DNA of 64,000 nucleotides from an uncultured Actinomycetes bacterium. Lineage in GTDB: Bacteria; Actinomycetota; Actinomycetes; Nanopelagicales; Nanopelagicaceae. The position numbers and the translations under genes were made by a program. The DNA lies in assembly GCA_903895995.1 (NCBI GenBank), contig CAITVX010000020.1:62001-126000 (forward strand). Direction: 5' to 3'. The notes beneath the pieces are model-generated. The model searched no databases. It saw nothing but the letters and a program-made list of their open reading frames with translations, and had not been told where the DNA came from. Positions 20,431-31,112 of the stretch are shown here, piece by piece. The stretch's first letter is position 1; each line of letters starts with the position of its first letter.

Positions 20431-21130
20431 GCTTGCTCCCCTTTCTCATTCCCTCTAAGTACTCTGATGTTAAATATGGACTCTGCTTACGTTCACGGCC
20501 AATTGTAGTTACTGGGCCATGGCCAGGCAGGACATTTAACGCGTCATCCAACGTCAGAATCTTCTCCTGCAAAGTCGTGACCATGGCCTGATGCGAACCG
20601 GTAGGCAGATCAGTTCGCCCGATCCCATTATGAAAGAGCACATCACCAGATATTAAGTACTCCCCATTCACGACAAAGATGGCCGAACCAGCTGTATGGC
20701 CAGGCGCATGGATCGTTTCGATAGTAAAGCCCGCAAGAGTGAAGCTCTCCCCTCCAGCGAATTCACGAAGATCAGCAGGCTCAGAAAATCCAGAGACCCC
20801 TAACTGCTTCATCATCGATTGCGTATCCCCTTGTGGATCTAAGGCGAGAAGCGGATTGGCGAGTAACTTGCGATCGCGGCTCTGAATGTAGGTAGGAACT
20901 CCATACTCTTGCGAGAAGGGCAGCACAGAGAATGTGTGATCAAGATGGCCATGCGTGATGAGGGTGGCAATTGGCTTCAGGTTAAATTTGCGGAAAATAG
21001 CAGCGAGCCCTGGGACCATCGAAGGCAAGGTGATTCCCGGATCGACGATAAAGCACTCGGAGTTCTTACTGGGGGCAAATATCCAGCAGTTCGTCCCGTA
21101 AGCATCGGCAGGCAGAACCTCTAAAATCAC
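20423..21130 (-). CDS. MBL-fold metallo-hydrolase (glyoxalase II-like)
   Basis: This 235-residue metallo-beta-lactamase-fold hydrolase has the metal motif THGHLDHT near residue 80, a later histidine in HAPGHTAGS and an aspartate in SGDVLFHNGIGRTD. These fit the glyoxalase II / hydroxyacylglutathione hydrolase-like subgroup, but the substrate is unknown; actinobacteria lack glutathione, so another thiol ester is possible. Its place upstream of hisS is conserved in the phylum. Confidence 0.85.
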   Translation of the reverse strand: MILEVLPADAYGTNCWIFAPSKNSECFIVDPGITLPSMVPGLAAIFRKFNLKPIATLITHGHLDHTFSVLPFSQEYGVPTYIQSRDRKLLANPLLALDPQGDTQSMMKQLGVSGFSEPADLREFAGGESFTLAGFTIETIHAPGHTAGSAIFVVNGEYLISGDVLFHNGIGRTDLPTGSHQAMVTTLQEKILTLDDALNVLPGHGPVTTIGRERKQSPYLTSEYLEGMRKGSKRG

Positions 21131-21314
21131 GCTCGGCTCCCCCTGTTGAACTCGTTCTCACACGACTGCGAGGGGTGAGAGATGAGGTCAAATCTCACGC
21201 TTTCGTCCTCTAGAGGTTTAAGGGTACCTTTAACTCCGCAAGAATCTCTCTACCTCAGCACCCGTTAACGAAAGGTCCCACAAGGGACTTACGCGCACGA
21301 CTAAAGGAGTCACC

Positions 21315-22610
21315 ATGGATACCCCACAACCTGCTACATCGCCCGCATCAGCTCTCGTTGGAGACCCGGCAGCATTTGGCCGCGTTGCAGAAGATGGAAC
21401 AGTTTATGTTCGTACATCTTCCGGCGAGAAAGCAGTTGGTTCCTATCCTGGAAAGAGTCCCGAAGAGGCGCTCGCATATTTCGTCCGCAAATTTGAAGCC
21501 TTAGCATCTGAAGTCGTTCTACTCGCTGCACGCATTAAAAGTGGTGCGATGGTTCCCGATGATGCGCTCGCTGCAGTCTCTAAACTTCGCGAATCGATCG
21601 CAAACCTCAATGGCGTCGGAGATCTTGAGACACTCGCACAATCAGTTGAGCAGATTCCAGATCTTATCGAAGGCCATAAGGCGGCTTACGAAGAGAAGCA
21701 AGCAATTGATGCAGCCATCAAAGCAGCGAAGAGAGTCCTCTCTGTCGAAGCTAAAGAGAAGCTCGTGGTTGAAGCAGAATCTCTCGCTCTCTCTGAAAAT
21801 TGGAAAGCTACATCTGAGCGCCTGAAAGTACTTCTCGACGAGTGGAAAGCCGCTCCACGTCTCGATAAGAAGACCGACAGCGATCTATGGAAGCGCTTCT
21901 CCTCTTCGCGTAATAAATTTGATAAGCGCCGTCGTACTCACTTTGCACAACTAGAAGCAACCACTGCAGTAGTTGTCGCACGCAAGCAAGCAATTATCGA
22001 TGAAGCTCTCAAGCTTGCTACCTCCCGCGAATGGCTACCTACTGCAAATCGTTTCAAATCTCTTATGACTGAGTGGAAAGCAGCCGGTCGCGGCAAGCGC
22101 AACGTAGATACGAAGATGTGGGAGCAATTTAAAGCTGCCCAGGATCAATTCTTCGTTGCCAAGAACGCTGACCTAGAGAAGCGCCAAGGAACGATGGCTG
22201 AGAATCTCGCAAAGCGCGAAGAGCTCATCGTTGCCATCGAGGCACTCTTACCGGTCACTGATCTGAACTCAGCACGAAAGAATTTCCGCGAACTCTCTGA
22301 GAAGTGGTTCAAAATCGGCATGACCGAGCGCAGCAAAAGAGCAGCCTTTGATGCTCGCTTTGAAAAGGTTGAATCAGAGATTGCCGAACTCCAAGCAACA
22401 CATGATCGACGCACAGATCCAACGGCGATCGCACACGCAAATACCGTTGTCACTGGCCTACAGGATGCGATTGCAAACTACGAGAAGCAGGCCGCCAAGG
22501 CTGAAGCAGCTGGTGATTCCAAGAAAGCTCTTATCGCCCGCGAAGCAGCAGAAGCGCGTCGCGCATGGCTAGCCGAAGCTCAAAAGGGATTGTCAGAGTT
22601 CAGTAAGTAA
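21315..22610 (+). CDS. DUF349 coiled-coil protein
   Basis: This 431-residue charged, mostly helical protein contains several DUF349 repeats (for example around ENWKATSERLKVLLDEWKAA, REWLPTANRFKSLMTEWKAAGR and SARKNFRELSEKWFKIG). Start: ATG with AAAGGAG 5 nt upstream. A small hairpin with arms near 21274 and 21284 lies in the leader, about 25 nt before the start. Family members sit next to rel and the MBL gene in actinobacteria; molecular function is unknown. It is convergent with rel. Confidence 0.8.
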   Translation: MDTPQPATSPASALVGDPAAFGRVAEDGTVYVRTSSGEKAVGSYPGKSPEEALAYFVRKFEALASEVVLLAARIKSGAMVPDDALAAVSKLRESIANLNGVGDLETLAQSVEQIPDLIEGHKAAYEEKQAIDAAIKAAKRVLSVEAKEKLVVEAESLALSENWKATSERLKVLLDEWKAAPRLDKKTDSDLWKRFSSSRNKFDKRRRTHFAQLEATTAVVVARKQAIIDEALKLATSREWLPTANRFKSLMTEWKAAGRGKRNVDTKMWEQFKAAQDQFFVAKNADLEKRQGTMAENLAKREELIVAIEALLPVTDLNSARKNFRELSEKWFKIGMTERSKRAAFDARFEKVESEIAELQATHDRRTDPTAIAHANTVVTGLQDAIANYEKQAAKAEAAGDSKKALIAREAAEARRAWLAEAQKGLSEFSK

Positions 22611-22616
22611 TCTCTA

Positions 22617-24809
22617 TCAATTATTTGTGATGCGATAAACGTCGTAGACACCTTCGACGTTTCGGACCGCGCTCAACACTGAATCCAGGTGTGAAGCATC
22701 TGCCATTTCAAAGGTGAAGCGTGAGATGGCGACTCGATCACGGCTCGTGCTGACTGCCGCATTGAGAATATTGACGTGTTGATCTGAGAGTGTGCGGGTG
22801 ATGTCAGATAAAAGTCTGGCGCGATCTAACGCCTCAACTTGAATATTCACAAGGAAGAGCGTCTTTTCCCCAGCATTCCATTTTACTTCAACAAGACGGT
22901 CACCTTGATGCGCTTGTAGATCAACAATGTTGATGCAATCAGCGCGATGTACAGAGACTCCACTTCCGCGCGTCACGAAACCGGTGATGGCATCGCCTGG
23001 CACAGGCGTACAGCATCGTGCTAACTTCACAAGGAGATCTTCTACTCCCGCTACATCCACGCCTGATGTACTGCGCTTTGACGACGTGTCATGTGCAATA
23101 TAAATGTCATCATTAGGATCCTGAGCAAGCTCTTCATTCTCCCCTATTGCCGTTGTTAGTTTCTCGATGATTGAGGCAGCAGAGACATGTCCATTTCCAA
23201 CCGCAGCATAGAGAGATTCAATATCGGAATAATGAAGTTCATGTGCAAGTTCAAGGAGAGCGTGCCCTGCAAGAATCTTCTGGAGCGGAAGACCTGCTTT
23301 ACGCATCTGCCTTGCAATCGACTCTTGCCCTGCCTCAATCGCCTCTTCGCGGCGCTCCTTGGAGAACCACGCTTTGATCTTAGAGCGAGCCCTCGGAGAT
23401 TGAACGAAGTTAATCCAATCCCGGCTCGGCGCAGCGTTTGGATTCTTATTAGTCACTACTTCGACCACATCACCATTTGAAAGATGTGATTCCAAAGGAA
23501 CGAGTTTTCCATTGACCTTGGCACCCACACACTTGTAACCAACTTCAGTATGTACAGCAAAGGCAAAATCGACAGGAGTTGATCCGGCAGGCAGGGCAAT
23601 GACAGATCCCTTAGGTGTGAAGACAAAAACTTCAGGCGTCTGTAAGTCATAACGGAGCGTGTCGAGGAACTCCCCTACATCTTCTGTCTCTTGTTGCCAC
23701 TCATGAAGTTGTTTTAACCAAAGCATCTCAGGGCCTTCAGTCGGACCATTGCTCTTACTCTTATATTTCCAATGAGCAGCGATACCGTATTCAGCCCGAG
23801 TATGCATATCAGTCGTTCGAATCTGAATCTCAACAGCTTTACCATTTGGTCCGATGACCGTCGTATGCAGCGACTGATAAAGGTTGAACTTAGGCATTGC
23901 GATGTAATCCTTAAATCGACCTGGGATTGGATTCCACCGTGCGTGAATAGAACCGAGAACTGCATAACAGTCACGAACATTGTCTACGAGGACTCGAATG
24001 CCTACTAGGTCGTAGATATCATTAAATTCACGACCACGCAGAACCATCTTCTGATACACGCTATAAAAATGCTTCTGTCGGCCGCTCACCTTTGCAGCGA
24101 TATTTTCCTTCAGTAAATCCTCATTTACGGCTGCAATCACTTCCAGAGTGAGTGCATCTCTCGAAGGAGACCTTTCCGCTACAAGTCTCTCGATCTCTTC
24201 AAATTTCTTAGGCTCAAGACATGCAAATGAGAGATCTTCCAGCTCCCACTTGATCGCATTCATTCCAAGTCGATGGGCAAGCGGAGCATAGATATCTAGC
24301 GTCTCCCGAGCCTTGCGTTCTGCTGATTCAGTAGAAACAAACTTCCATGTACGAGCATTATGCAGGCGATCAGCTAATTTGATAACGAGAACCCGCACAT
24401 CCTTAGACATCGCGATGACCATCTTCCGCAGCGTCTCAGCCTCAGCGGTTGGCCCATAGATCAACTTGTCTAACTTGGTCACTCCATCAACGAGGCTTGC
24501 AACTTCTGGACCAAATAATTTACGGAGGTCATCAAGTGGATAGCCCGTATCTTCGACTGTATCGTGCAAGAGAGCTGCAATGATTGTTGGCTGATCCAGA
24601 CCCAATTCAGCCAAAATTTCAGCGACTGCCACTGGATGGGTTATGTATGGATCCCCAGATTTACGAAACTGCCCAAGATGCCGCTTCGAAGCCAAATCGA
24701 AAGCACCAACCAGTTCTTCAAGTGAAGATTCTCGATGGTGCTGTAAGAGTTTTTCAGCAAGCGGTCTTAGTAGTGGATCCAATTCGGAGTTCACATGAGC
24801 CGCAGGCAT
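22617..24809 (-). CDS. rel: Bifunctional (p)ppGpp synthetase/hydrolase Rel
   Basis: This is the stringent-response enzyme of 730 residues. The N-terminal HD hydrolase domain is intact (H58 in YITHP, H82-D83 in LLHDTVEDTGY). The synthetase domain has GRQKHFYSVYQKM and YQSLHTTVIGPNGKAVEIQIRT. TGS, zinc-finger-like helical and C-terminal ACT domains follow. Both activities are therefore expected. The ribosome-binding site GCGAGG lies 6 nt before the ATG. It follows secF closely and probably shares its transcript. Confidence 0.97.
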   Translation of the reverse strand: MPAAHVNSELDPLLRPLAEKLLQHHRESSLEELVGAFDLASKRHLGQFRKSGDPYITHPVAVAEILAELGLDQPTIIAALLHDTVEDTGYPLDDLRKLFGPEVASLVDGVTKLDKLIYGPTAEAETLRKMVIAMSKDVRVLVIKLADRLHNARTWKFVSTESAERKARETLDIYAPLAHRLGMNAIKWELEDLSFACLEPKKFEEIERLVAERSPSRDALTLEVIAAVNEDLLKENIAAKVSGRQKHFYSVYQKMVLRGREFNDIYDLVGIRVLVDNVRDCYAVLGSIHARWNPIPGRFKDYIAMPKFNLYQSLHTTVIGPNGKAVEIQIRTTDMHTRAEYGIAAHWKYKSKSNGPTEGPEMLWLKQLHEWQQETEDVGEFLDTLRYDLQTPEVFVFTPKGSVIALPAGSTPVDFAFAVHTEVGYKCVGAKVNGKLVPLESHLSNGDVVEVVTNKNPNAAPSRDWINFVQSPRARSKIKAWFSKERREEAIEAGQESIARQMRKAGLPLQKILAGHALLELAHELHYSDIESLYAAVGNGHVSAASIIEKLTTAIGENEELAQDPNDDIYIAHDTSSKRSTSGVDVAGVEDLLVKLARCCTPVPGDAITGFVTRGSGVSVHRADCINIVDLQAHQGDRLVEVKWNAGEKTLFLVNIQVEALDRARLLSDITRTLSDQHVNILNAAVSTSRDRVAISRFTFEMADASHLDSVLSAVRNVEGVYDVYRITNN

Positions 24810-24827
24810 AATTAACCTCGCTCTAAA

Positions 24828-25904
24828 TTAGCGGCGACGTGACTTTCGCTTTGGTTGGTTGCGTGGCCCACGCTCATTGATCTCGCGAGTGTGAGTAGAT
24901 GTGATTACTCCAGCTGAATTCTTATCGACAGTACTTTCAGGGGCTCCGCCACGTACTGCAACACGCTTAGCCAGCGCCTGCATCGCAGGCTCGCGCTCAC
25001 GAAGAGATGCAAGAAGAGGCGTTGCGATGAAGATTGAAGAGTATGTACCGGTAGCGAGACCGATAAAGAGCGCGAGGGAGAGATCCTTCAACGTTCCAGC
25101 ACCGAGGAGACCAGCGCCAACAAAGAGAATCGATGCGACTGGAAGAAGTGCAATAAGTGAAGTGTTAAATGAGCGAACCAAAGTTTGGTTAACCGCAAGG
25201 TTTGCAGCCTGTGAATAGCTCAGTTTCGCGGTCGATGTAATGCCCTTTGTATTCTCACGTACCTTGTCGAATACAACCACGGTGTCGTAAAGGGAGTAAC
25301 CCAAGATTGTTAAGAATCCAATCACCGTTGCAGGAGTGACTTCAAAGCCAACGAGCGCGTAGATACCAACAGTAATGAATACGTCATGGATCACAGCGAT
25401 AATTGCAGAGATCGCCATCTTCGGCTCAAATGCCATAGCGAGATAGAGCATCACAACGAGTAAGAATCCAAAGAGTCCGTAGATCGCCTTATGAGTGATC
25501 TCTTTGCCCCATGATGGTCCAACTGTCTGAACATCGATATCGGATGCACTGACAGCAAATTTAGCTGAGAGGGCATTACGTGCCGCAGAGACTGTTGATT
25601 GTGGAAGGTCAGTTGTTTGTAGACGCAACTTTTCTGCACCGATCTTTTGAATGATCGACTCAGTTGTAATACCGGACGCCTTGAGGGCCGCCTGTCCATC
25701 AGCAACATTTACTGAAGCTGATTTAACAGTGAAGACCGATCCACCCTTAAATTCAATACCTAGCTTGAGCCCTTGAGTACCAAGTGCGACTGCAGAGATG
25801 ATGATGAGCAAACCAGAGAAGGCGTACCAGCGCCTCTTCTTTGCAATGAAATCAATAGAGGTTTCTCCGCGATAGAGGCGGCCACCAATTCCAGAAAGAG
25901 CCAT
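24828..25904 (-). CDS. secF: Protein translocase subunit SecF
   Basis: SecF partners SecD to use the proton-motive force in protein export. The 358-residue protein has six membrane segments, the first periplasmic loop (FKGGSVFTV), and the conserved segment VGFEVTPATVIGFLTILGYSLYDTVVVFDKVREN. The C-terminal tail is arginine- and lysine-rich. Its start abuts the secD stop. Confidence 0.96.
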   Translation of the reverse strand: MALSGIGGRLYRGETSIDFIAKKRRWYAFSGLLIIISAVALGTQGLKLGIEFKGGSVFTVKSASVNVADGQAALKASGITTESIIQKIGAEKLRLQTTDLPQSTVSAARNALSAKFAVSASDIDVQTVGPSWGKEITHKAIYGLFGFLLVVMLYLAMAFEPKMAISAIIAVIHDVFITVGIYALVGFEVTPATVIGFLTILGYSLYDTVVVFDKVRENTKGITSTAKLSYSQAANLAVNQTLVRSFNTSLIALLPVASILFVGAGLLGAGTLKDLSLALFIGLATGTYSSIFIATPLLASLREREPAMQALAKRVAVRGGAPESTVDKNSAGVITSTHTREINERGPRNQPKRKSRRR

Positions 25905-27469
25905 TAGAGGTCATCCTTTCCAACGATAGTAAGAACACCCAAACTTTTAGCGGACAATCCTGAGAGAGGTCGACCTTGTGAATAGAAGGCAACTCGGGAA
26001 AGGACTGTGACAAATGGCTTAGTAAAGAAGAAGACGACGATGAGGTCCACAAAGGTTGTTAGCCCAAGTGTGAATGCAAAACCTCGTACGCCACCGACAG
26101 CGAAGAAGTAGAGAAGTGCAGCAGCGATCAGCGATACAAAGTCCGCTACAAGAATTGTTCGGCGTGCTCTCTGCCAACCGGTTTCAACCGCCGTGCGAAG
26201 AGATCTTCCATCACGAACCTCGTCACGAAGACGTTCAAAGTAAACAATGAATGAGTCTGCGGTAATACCGATCGAGACGATCGCACCTGCGATACCCGCC
26301 AAGGTCAATGTGAATCCAATCCACTTACCAAGAAGCAAGAAGGAGAGGTAAGTAATCGAACCAGCAACAACAAGTGACCCTACAGAGACAAGTCCAAGTC
26401 CACGGTAGTACATGAGAGAGTAAAGAACCACGAGGATCAATCCAATCAAGCCTGCGAGAAGTCCTGCATGCAGTTGATCTGCTCCCAATGTTGGTGAAAT
26501 TTGATTGATCTCTTGCACGGATAGTGCGAGAGGAAGAGCGCCGTACTTCAACTTATTTGAAAGATCGGTCGCATCAGTCTGGGTGAAGTTTCCAGTGATC
26601 TGGGCTGAACCAGAGTTGATTGCTTCGTTGATACGAGGTGCGCTCACGACAAGTCCATCAAGAACAATCGCGGCCTGGTTTTGTGGTGATGCAAGTGAAG
26701 TCACTCGCGTTGTTAGCTTTCCAAAAGCGTTGGTACCGGCACCGTTAAAACTTAGGAGCACGGTCCATCCATTGCCATTGGTGTTATCAAGAACTGCATT
26801 CGCCTTTGCAACTTGATTTCCTTCTACTTCTGCTGGAGCCAAGATGTACTTGGAAGATCCATCACGCGAACAAGAGATGAGTGGCGCCGCTGGGTCATCA
26901 ATGGTTCCACCCTGACGATTAGCTGGGACTGTGCAATCCAAATTCTTAAATGCTGCATCTAATTGAGCATTTACACCAGATGGGAAGGATGCAGATGCAG
27001 GAGATGCTACTTTTTTCCCAGACTTAGAAGTCGTTGTTGTAGTCGCACTTGATGTTGAAGAACTGGTCGCATTGCCAGCACCGACTGCGAGCACCTGACG
27101 GAATCGCAACTGTGCAGTCGCGCCAACGAGATCAACAACACGACTACTTGAATTGCCTGGAACAGAGACGATGATGTCTCCATTGCTCTGTGATGAAACT
27201 TCGCTCTCGGCCACACCGAGTGAGTTAACACGCTGACGAATAATCGCTACAGCCTGATCAACTGCTGACTTATCCACCTTTGCACCATTTGCAACCTTTG
27301 GCGCGAGCGTGACGCTTGTTCCCCCGCGTAGATCAAGACCTAGCTTGAGCTTTGTATCACCCTGGAAGATCGCAAGCGCCGCAAAGGCGATCAATACGAC
27401 CATGAGTGCAGCGATGGTCCGGCCGGCTTTGGCGGGCTTCTTAGTGGCTTTCGAAATATTTGCAGACAT
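25904..27469 (-). CDS. secD: Protein translocase subunit SecD
   Basis: This is the larger SecDF subunit of 521 residues. The signature LGLDLRGGTSVTL follows the first membrane helix; a large external domain contains a Ser/Thr-rich low-complexity insert around residues 138-165; five more helices follow with SIGITADSFIVYFERLRDEVRDG. It lies 11 bp after ruvB, giving the order ruvC-ruvA-ruvB-secD-secF-rel. Confidence 0.96.
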   Translation of the reverse strand: MSANISKATKKPAKAGRTIAALMVVLIAFAALAIFQGDTKLKLGLDLRGGTSVTLAPKVANGAKVDKSAVDQAVAIIRQRVNSLGVAESEVSSQSNGDIIVSVPGNSSSRVVDLVGATAQLRFRQVLAVGAGNATSSSTSSATTTTTSKSGKKVASPASASFPSGVNAQLDAAFKNLDCTVPANRQGGTIDDPAAPLISCSRDGSSKYILAPAEVEGNQVAKANAVLDNTNGNGWTVLLSFNGAGTNAFGKLTTRVTSLASPQNQAAIVLDGLVVSAPRINEAINSGSAQITGNFTQTDATDLSNKLKYGALPLALSVQEINQISPTLGADQLHAGLLAGLIGLILVVLYSLMYYRGLGLVSVGSLVVAGSITYLSFLLLGKWIGFTLTLAGIAGAIVSIGITADSFIVYFERLRDEVRDGRSLRTAVETGWQRARRTILVADFVSLIAAALLYFFAVGGVRGFAFTLGLTTFVDLIVVFFFTKPFVTVLSRVAFYSQGRPLSGLSAKSLGVLTIVGKDDL

Positions 27470-27480
27470 AGGAGCGAAGT

Positions 27481-28524
27481 CTAGGCATCAAAGGCTGGTG
27501 TGTCGAAAAGGTTTGGATTTTGAGCGGCGGCGCTCACGGGTGGGGTCAGGCCTAGATGTTGCCACCCTGCAGCAGTCGCTACTCGACCTCGGGGGGTTCG
27601 GGCTACAAATCCAGCCCTCACTAAGAATGGCTCAGCAAGAGTCTCTACAGTCTCAACTTCTTCGCCAATCGACATCGCTAGGGTCGAAATCCCGACAGGG
27701 CCTCCTGAAAATCTCTTAATTAAGATCTCGAGGAAGGCACGATCCAGCCGATCGAGGCCAATCTCATCGACCTCATACATTGCAAGAGCAGCCATCGCAT
27801 CACCGATCGTGATGGATCCATCTCCGTGTACTTGAGAATAATCCCGCACTCGTCGGAGAAGTCGATTCGCTATTCGGGGGGTTCCGCGCGACCTTGAACC
27901 GATCTCATCTACCGCTTCAGTGCTTATTCCAATACCAAGTAATTCGGCGCTTCTTTCAACGATGCGCGAGAGCTCTGCACTCTCGTAATAATCAAGTTGC
28001 GCTGTAAACCCGAAGCGATCTCGCAATGGGCTCGGTAATAATCCAGCGCGGGTTGTTGCTCCGATAAGAGTGAAGTGAGGCAACATCAATGGGATCGCCG
28101 TTGCTCCTGCGCCTTTTCCAACAATGACATCCACTCGGAAATCTTCCATCGCAAGATAGAGCATCTCCTCGGCAGGCCGTGACATCCGATGAATCTCATC
28201 GAGAAAGAGGATCTCACCTTCAGAGAGTGAAGAGAGAATTGCTGCCAAATCTCCCGCATGCTGAATCGCAGGTCCACTCGTTACGCGAATAGGAGCTTGC
28301 ATCTCTGCGGCGATAATCATCGCAAGTGTTGTCTTTCCTAAACCAGGAGGGCCAGATAGAAGAACATGATCTGCTGCAGCACCGCGTGCACGCGCTGCCT
28401 TGAGAAGAAGATCAATTTGATCCGCAACTCTCTTCTGCCCAACAAACTCACCAAGATCCTTCGGTCGAAGCGCTAACTCTTGAGAGCGCTCTTCATCATC
28501 TGATCCAGCCGCCGCAATACTCAT
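27481..28524 (-). CDS. ruvB: Holliday junction branch migration ATPase RuvB
   Basis: This is the hexameric motor of the RuvABC resolvasome. The 347-residue AAA protein has Walker [10 protein letters not shown], Walker [11 protein letters not shown], sensor 1 GATTRAG and the arginine finger region SPLRDRFG, then a winged-helix C-terminus. It overlaps ruvA by 4 bp. Confidence 0.97.
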   Translation of the reverse strand: MSIAAAGSDDEERSQELALRPKDLGEFVGQKRVADQIDLLLKAARARGAAADHVLLSGPPGLGKTTLAMIIAAEMQAPIRVTSGPAIQHAGDLAAILSSLSEGEILFLDEIHRMSRPAEEMLYLAMEDFRVDVIVGKGAGATAIPLMLPHFTLIGATTRAGLLPSPLRDRFGFTAQLDYYESAELSRIVERSAELLGIGISTEAVDEIGSRSRGTPRIANRLLRRVRDYSQVHGDGSITIGDAMAALAMYEVDEIGLDRLDRAFLEILIKRFSGGPVGISTLAMSIGEEVETVETLAEPFLVRAGFVARTPRGRVATAAGWQHLGLTPPVSAAAQNPNLFDTPAFDA

Positions 28525-29114
28525 GACCTACGACCCCGCATCTGAAGGGCTTGCTTTAATAGCGTTTCACGTGAAAGTGAATCTGCATCTGGGTTCTCCG
28601 AAGCCACGCCATCAACAACATCTGCTGATTCTTTTGCAGAAAAACCAAGGGTAACTAACGCATCAATTAATTCATCTTTCCACGACGAACGAGGGCGAGA
28701 GTTTGAAGAATGTGTTGGAACAACTTTCTCTTTCAACTCTAGAATCAAGCGCTGCGCACCCTTTTTTCCTAGTCCCGGGATCTTCTCGAGGATTGATGCA
28801 TCTGCATTGAAGATAGCGCTAATAAGTTGGGGGCTCTCATAGATATTGAGCGCCGATTGTGCGACCTTGGGGCCAATACCTGTCACAGTCTGGAGAAGAT
28901 CGAAGAGAACGCGCTCGTCTACGCTCTCGAAACCATAGAGAGTGAGCGCATCTTCGCGAACAAGAAGAGTTGTAAAGAGCGATGCACTTTTCCCGATCTG
29001 CATCGTGGCGGCATGACGGGGTGAAACCTGTATAAGCATCCCTACGCCACCTACCTCGATAACAACAGATGATGGTGAAATAGCTTTAACAACTCCACTG
29101 AGTGAGGCGATCAT
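28521..29114 (-). CDS. ruvA: Holliday junction DNA-binding protein RuvA
   Basis: RuvA binds the four-way junction and recruits RuvB. The 197-residue protein has an N-terminal OB-fold, two helix-hairpin-helix motifs ([11 protein letters not shown] and [16 protein letters not shown]), and a C-terminal three-helix domain ([13 protein letters not shown]). It overlaps ruvC and ruvB by 4 bp each. Confidence 0.96.
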   Translation of the reverse strand: MIASLSGVVKAISPSSVVIEVGGVGMLIQVSPRHAATMQIGKSASLFTTLLVREDALTLYGFESVDERVLFDLLQTVTGIGPKVAQSALNIYESPQLISAIFNADASILEKIPGLGKKGAQRLILELKEKVVPTHSSNSRPRSSWKDELIDALVTLGFSAKESADVVDGVASENPDADSLSRETLLKQALQMRGRRS

Positions 29115-29647
29115 CGAGCAAGCACCTTCAATCGCTGCTTCTCTTTCTTAACAGCTTCTTGCAGACGTGCATCACCGCTCCCCCGCCAGATATGACAGAT
29201 CGCAAGAGCGAGAGCATCAGTGCTATCTACAGGCTTAGGAATTGATTCCAGTTTTAAAATATTTTGAACCATGGTTGCAACCTGTTTCTTATCTGCGCGA
29301 CCCGAACCAGTCACCGCAGCTTTCACTTCGGTTGGCGTATGCATGGCAATAGGGATCCCTTTGCGCGCTGCCACGAGGAGTGCAACACCTGCTGCCTGGG
29401 CGGTAGACATCGCAGTTTTGACGTTGAGTTGTGAAAAGACGCGCTCGACAGCAATGACATCAGGCTGATGCTCGTCAATCCACAGTATTAACTGCGTCTC
29501 TAATTCAAGTAGTCGTAACTCAAGGGTGAGCTCTGGTGACGTCTTGATGACGCCAACGCCAAGCATCTCTAAATTTTGATGCGACCGACGGAGCACAATG
29601 CCAAGGCCACAACGGGTGAGACCTGGGTCGACTCCTAGAACTTTCAC
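29111..29647 (-). CDS. ruvC: Holliday junction resolvase RuvC
   Basis: This endonuclease resolves Holliday junctions. The 178-residue RNase H-fold protein has the acidic catalytic residues in GVDPGLTRCGLG, VERVFSQLN and STDALALAICH. The start is GTG at 29647; TAGGCT lies 6 bp upstream, so transcription may begin at the start codon. It heads the ruvC-ruvA-ruvB-secD-secF-rel set. Confidence 0.96.
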   Translation of the reverse strand: MKVLGVDPGLTRCGLGIVLRRSHQNLEMLGVGVIKTSPELTLELRLLELETQLILWIDEHQPDVIAVERVFSQLNVKTAMSTAQAAGVALLVAARKGIPIAMHTPTEVKAAVTGSGRADKKQVATMVQNILKLESIPKPVDSTDALALAICHIWRGSGDARLQEAVKKEKQRLKVLAR

Positions 29648-29653
29648 CTTGAT

Positions 29654-29659
29654 AGCCTA
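29654..29659 (-). promoter_or_regulatory. Putative -10 element for leaderless ruvC mRNA
   Basis: TAGGCT on the minus strand is followed by 6 bp and then the ruvC GTG. No well-spaced Shine-Dalgarno sequence is visible. Confidence 0.45.
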
Positions 29660-29687
29660 GCGATGAGCAGACTTAGTCAGGCTTCTT

Positions 29688-30443
29688 TTATCCAAGGCTC
29701 GCCATGACCTCATCGGATACATCGAAGTTGCCGTAGACATTCTGGACGTCATCAAGCTCTTCGATCGCATCGATCAAGTCAAAAACCTTCTGGGCTGTTT
29801 CTGCATCGAGAGGGATCATCAGCGATGGCAGGAATGATGAATCGGCAGATTCGTAATCCATACCCGCTTCTTGAAGTGCTGTACGTACCGATACTAGATC
29901 TGAGGCCTCACAAACAACCTGCCAGTTATCACCAAAGTCATTCACTTCTTCGACACCATGCTCGATCACGGCTTCCAAAACGGCATCTTCAGTGACTTTT
30001 CCATCGCCTTTTGAGAGCAGAACAGTTCCCTTCCGGTTAAAGAGATAGGCAACAGAACCTGGATCAGCCATATTTCCGCCATTGCGTGTTACGGCTACGC
30101 GAACTTCAGATGCAGCGCGATTGCGATTATCTGAAAGACACTCGATCATCAGGGCAACTCCACCAGGTCCATAACCTTCGTACATGATGGTCTGGTAATC
30201 AGCGCCACCAGATTCAAGTCCAGCACCGCGTTTAATTGCGCGATCAATATTGTCTGCAGGAACCGAACTCTTCTTCGCCTTTGTTACAGCATCATAGAGA
30301 GTTGGATTTCCGACCATGTCGGCGCCGCCGTTACGAGCCGCAACTTCAATTCCTTTGATTAGCTTTGCAAAATTCTTAGCACGACGCGAATCAATGATCG
30401 CTTTCTTGTGCTTGGTTGTCGCCCATTTGGAATGGCCTGACAT
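29688..30443 (-). CDS. YebC/PmpR family regulatory protein
   Basis: The 251-residue protein begins [37 protein letters not shown] and continues with the family blocks [28 protein letters not shown] and DNWQV. Members are described as transcriptional regulators and more recently as factors that help ribosomes at proline stretches. The location upstream of ruvC is the conserved actinobacterial context. Confidence 0.93.
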   Translation of the reverse strand: MSGHSKWATTKHKKAIIDSRRAKNFAKLIKGIEVAARNGGADMVGNPTLYDAVTKAKKSSVPADNIDRAIKRGAGLESGGADYQTIMYEGYGPGGVALMIECLSDNRNRAASEVRVAVTRNGGNMADPGSVAYLFNRKGTVLLSKGDGKVTEDAVLEAVIEHGVEEVNDFGDNWQVVCEASDLVSVRTALQEAGMDYESADSSFLPSLMIPLDAETAQKVFDLIDAIEELDDVQNVYGNFDVSDEVMASLG

Positions 30444-30494
30444 GGAACACCCGCCCTTTAATCGATTGAGTTTGCCTGAAATATGTTCAGAAGT

Positions 30495-31112
30495 TTACCT
30501 CTTAGTTGCTGTGCTTTTTGCGGCGATCTCATCGAGGAAGAACGAGTGCACGCGGAAATCATCGGTTATCTCTGGGTGAAATGAGGTCGCTAGGAGATTG
30601 CCTTGGCGAACGGCCACCGGATGGATCCCCGACTCTGAAGCTACCGTTGCAAGAACTTCAACACCGCCACCAAGACTCTCAACCCAAGGGGCTCGGATAA
30701 AGACGCCTCTGATCGCCGGTCCTGCGACTGCCCGAAATTCGATATCGCTTTCAAAGGAATCAACCTGCCGACCGAAGGCATTGCGACGGACTTTCATATC
30801 TATTCCGCCAAAACTCTCTTGTCCAAGGGCTGCACCTTCGATCTCATCAGCGAGAAGAATCATCCCTGCGCAAGATCCATAAACAGGTAGACCCGCCTTG
30901 ATAGCGCTCTGAATCGGTTCAAAGAGTCCGAAACTTCTTGCGAGTTTTGCAATCGTTGTCGACTCACCACCAGGAAGTATCAACGCATCAATTGCTTGAA
31001 GTTCTTCTGCTCGATTCAAGCCAAAAGCTTCATGGCCACAAAGTTCAACGCTACGAATGTGCTCTCTGAAATCACCTTGAAGTGAGAGAACGCCAACCTT
31101 TAAGCGAGGCAA
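30495..31112 (-). CDS. pdxT: Pyridoxal 5'-phosphate synthase glutaminase subunit PdxT
   Basis: PdxT supplies ammonia to PdxS for vitamin B6 synthesis. The 205-residue protein has the nucleophile C81 in VYGSCAGM, the oxyanion loop LPGGEST and the His-Glu pair in SFHPEIT. The likely start is TTG at 31112, immediately after the pdxS stop codon (TAATTG); no closer ATG would keep the beta strand KVGVLSLQGDF. Confidence 0.95.
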   Translation of the reverse strand: MPRLKVGVLSLQGDFREHIRSVELCGHEAFGLNRAEELQAIDALILPGGESTTIAKLARSFGLFEPIQSAIKAGLPVYGSCAGMILLADEIEGAALGQESFGGIDMKVRRNAFGRQVDSFESDIEFRAVAGPAIRGVFIRAPWVESLGGGVEVLATVASESGIHPVAVRQGNLLATSFHPEITDDFRVHSFFLDEIAAKSTATKR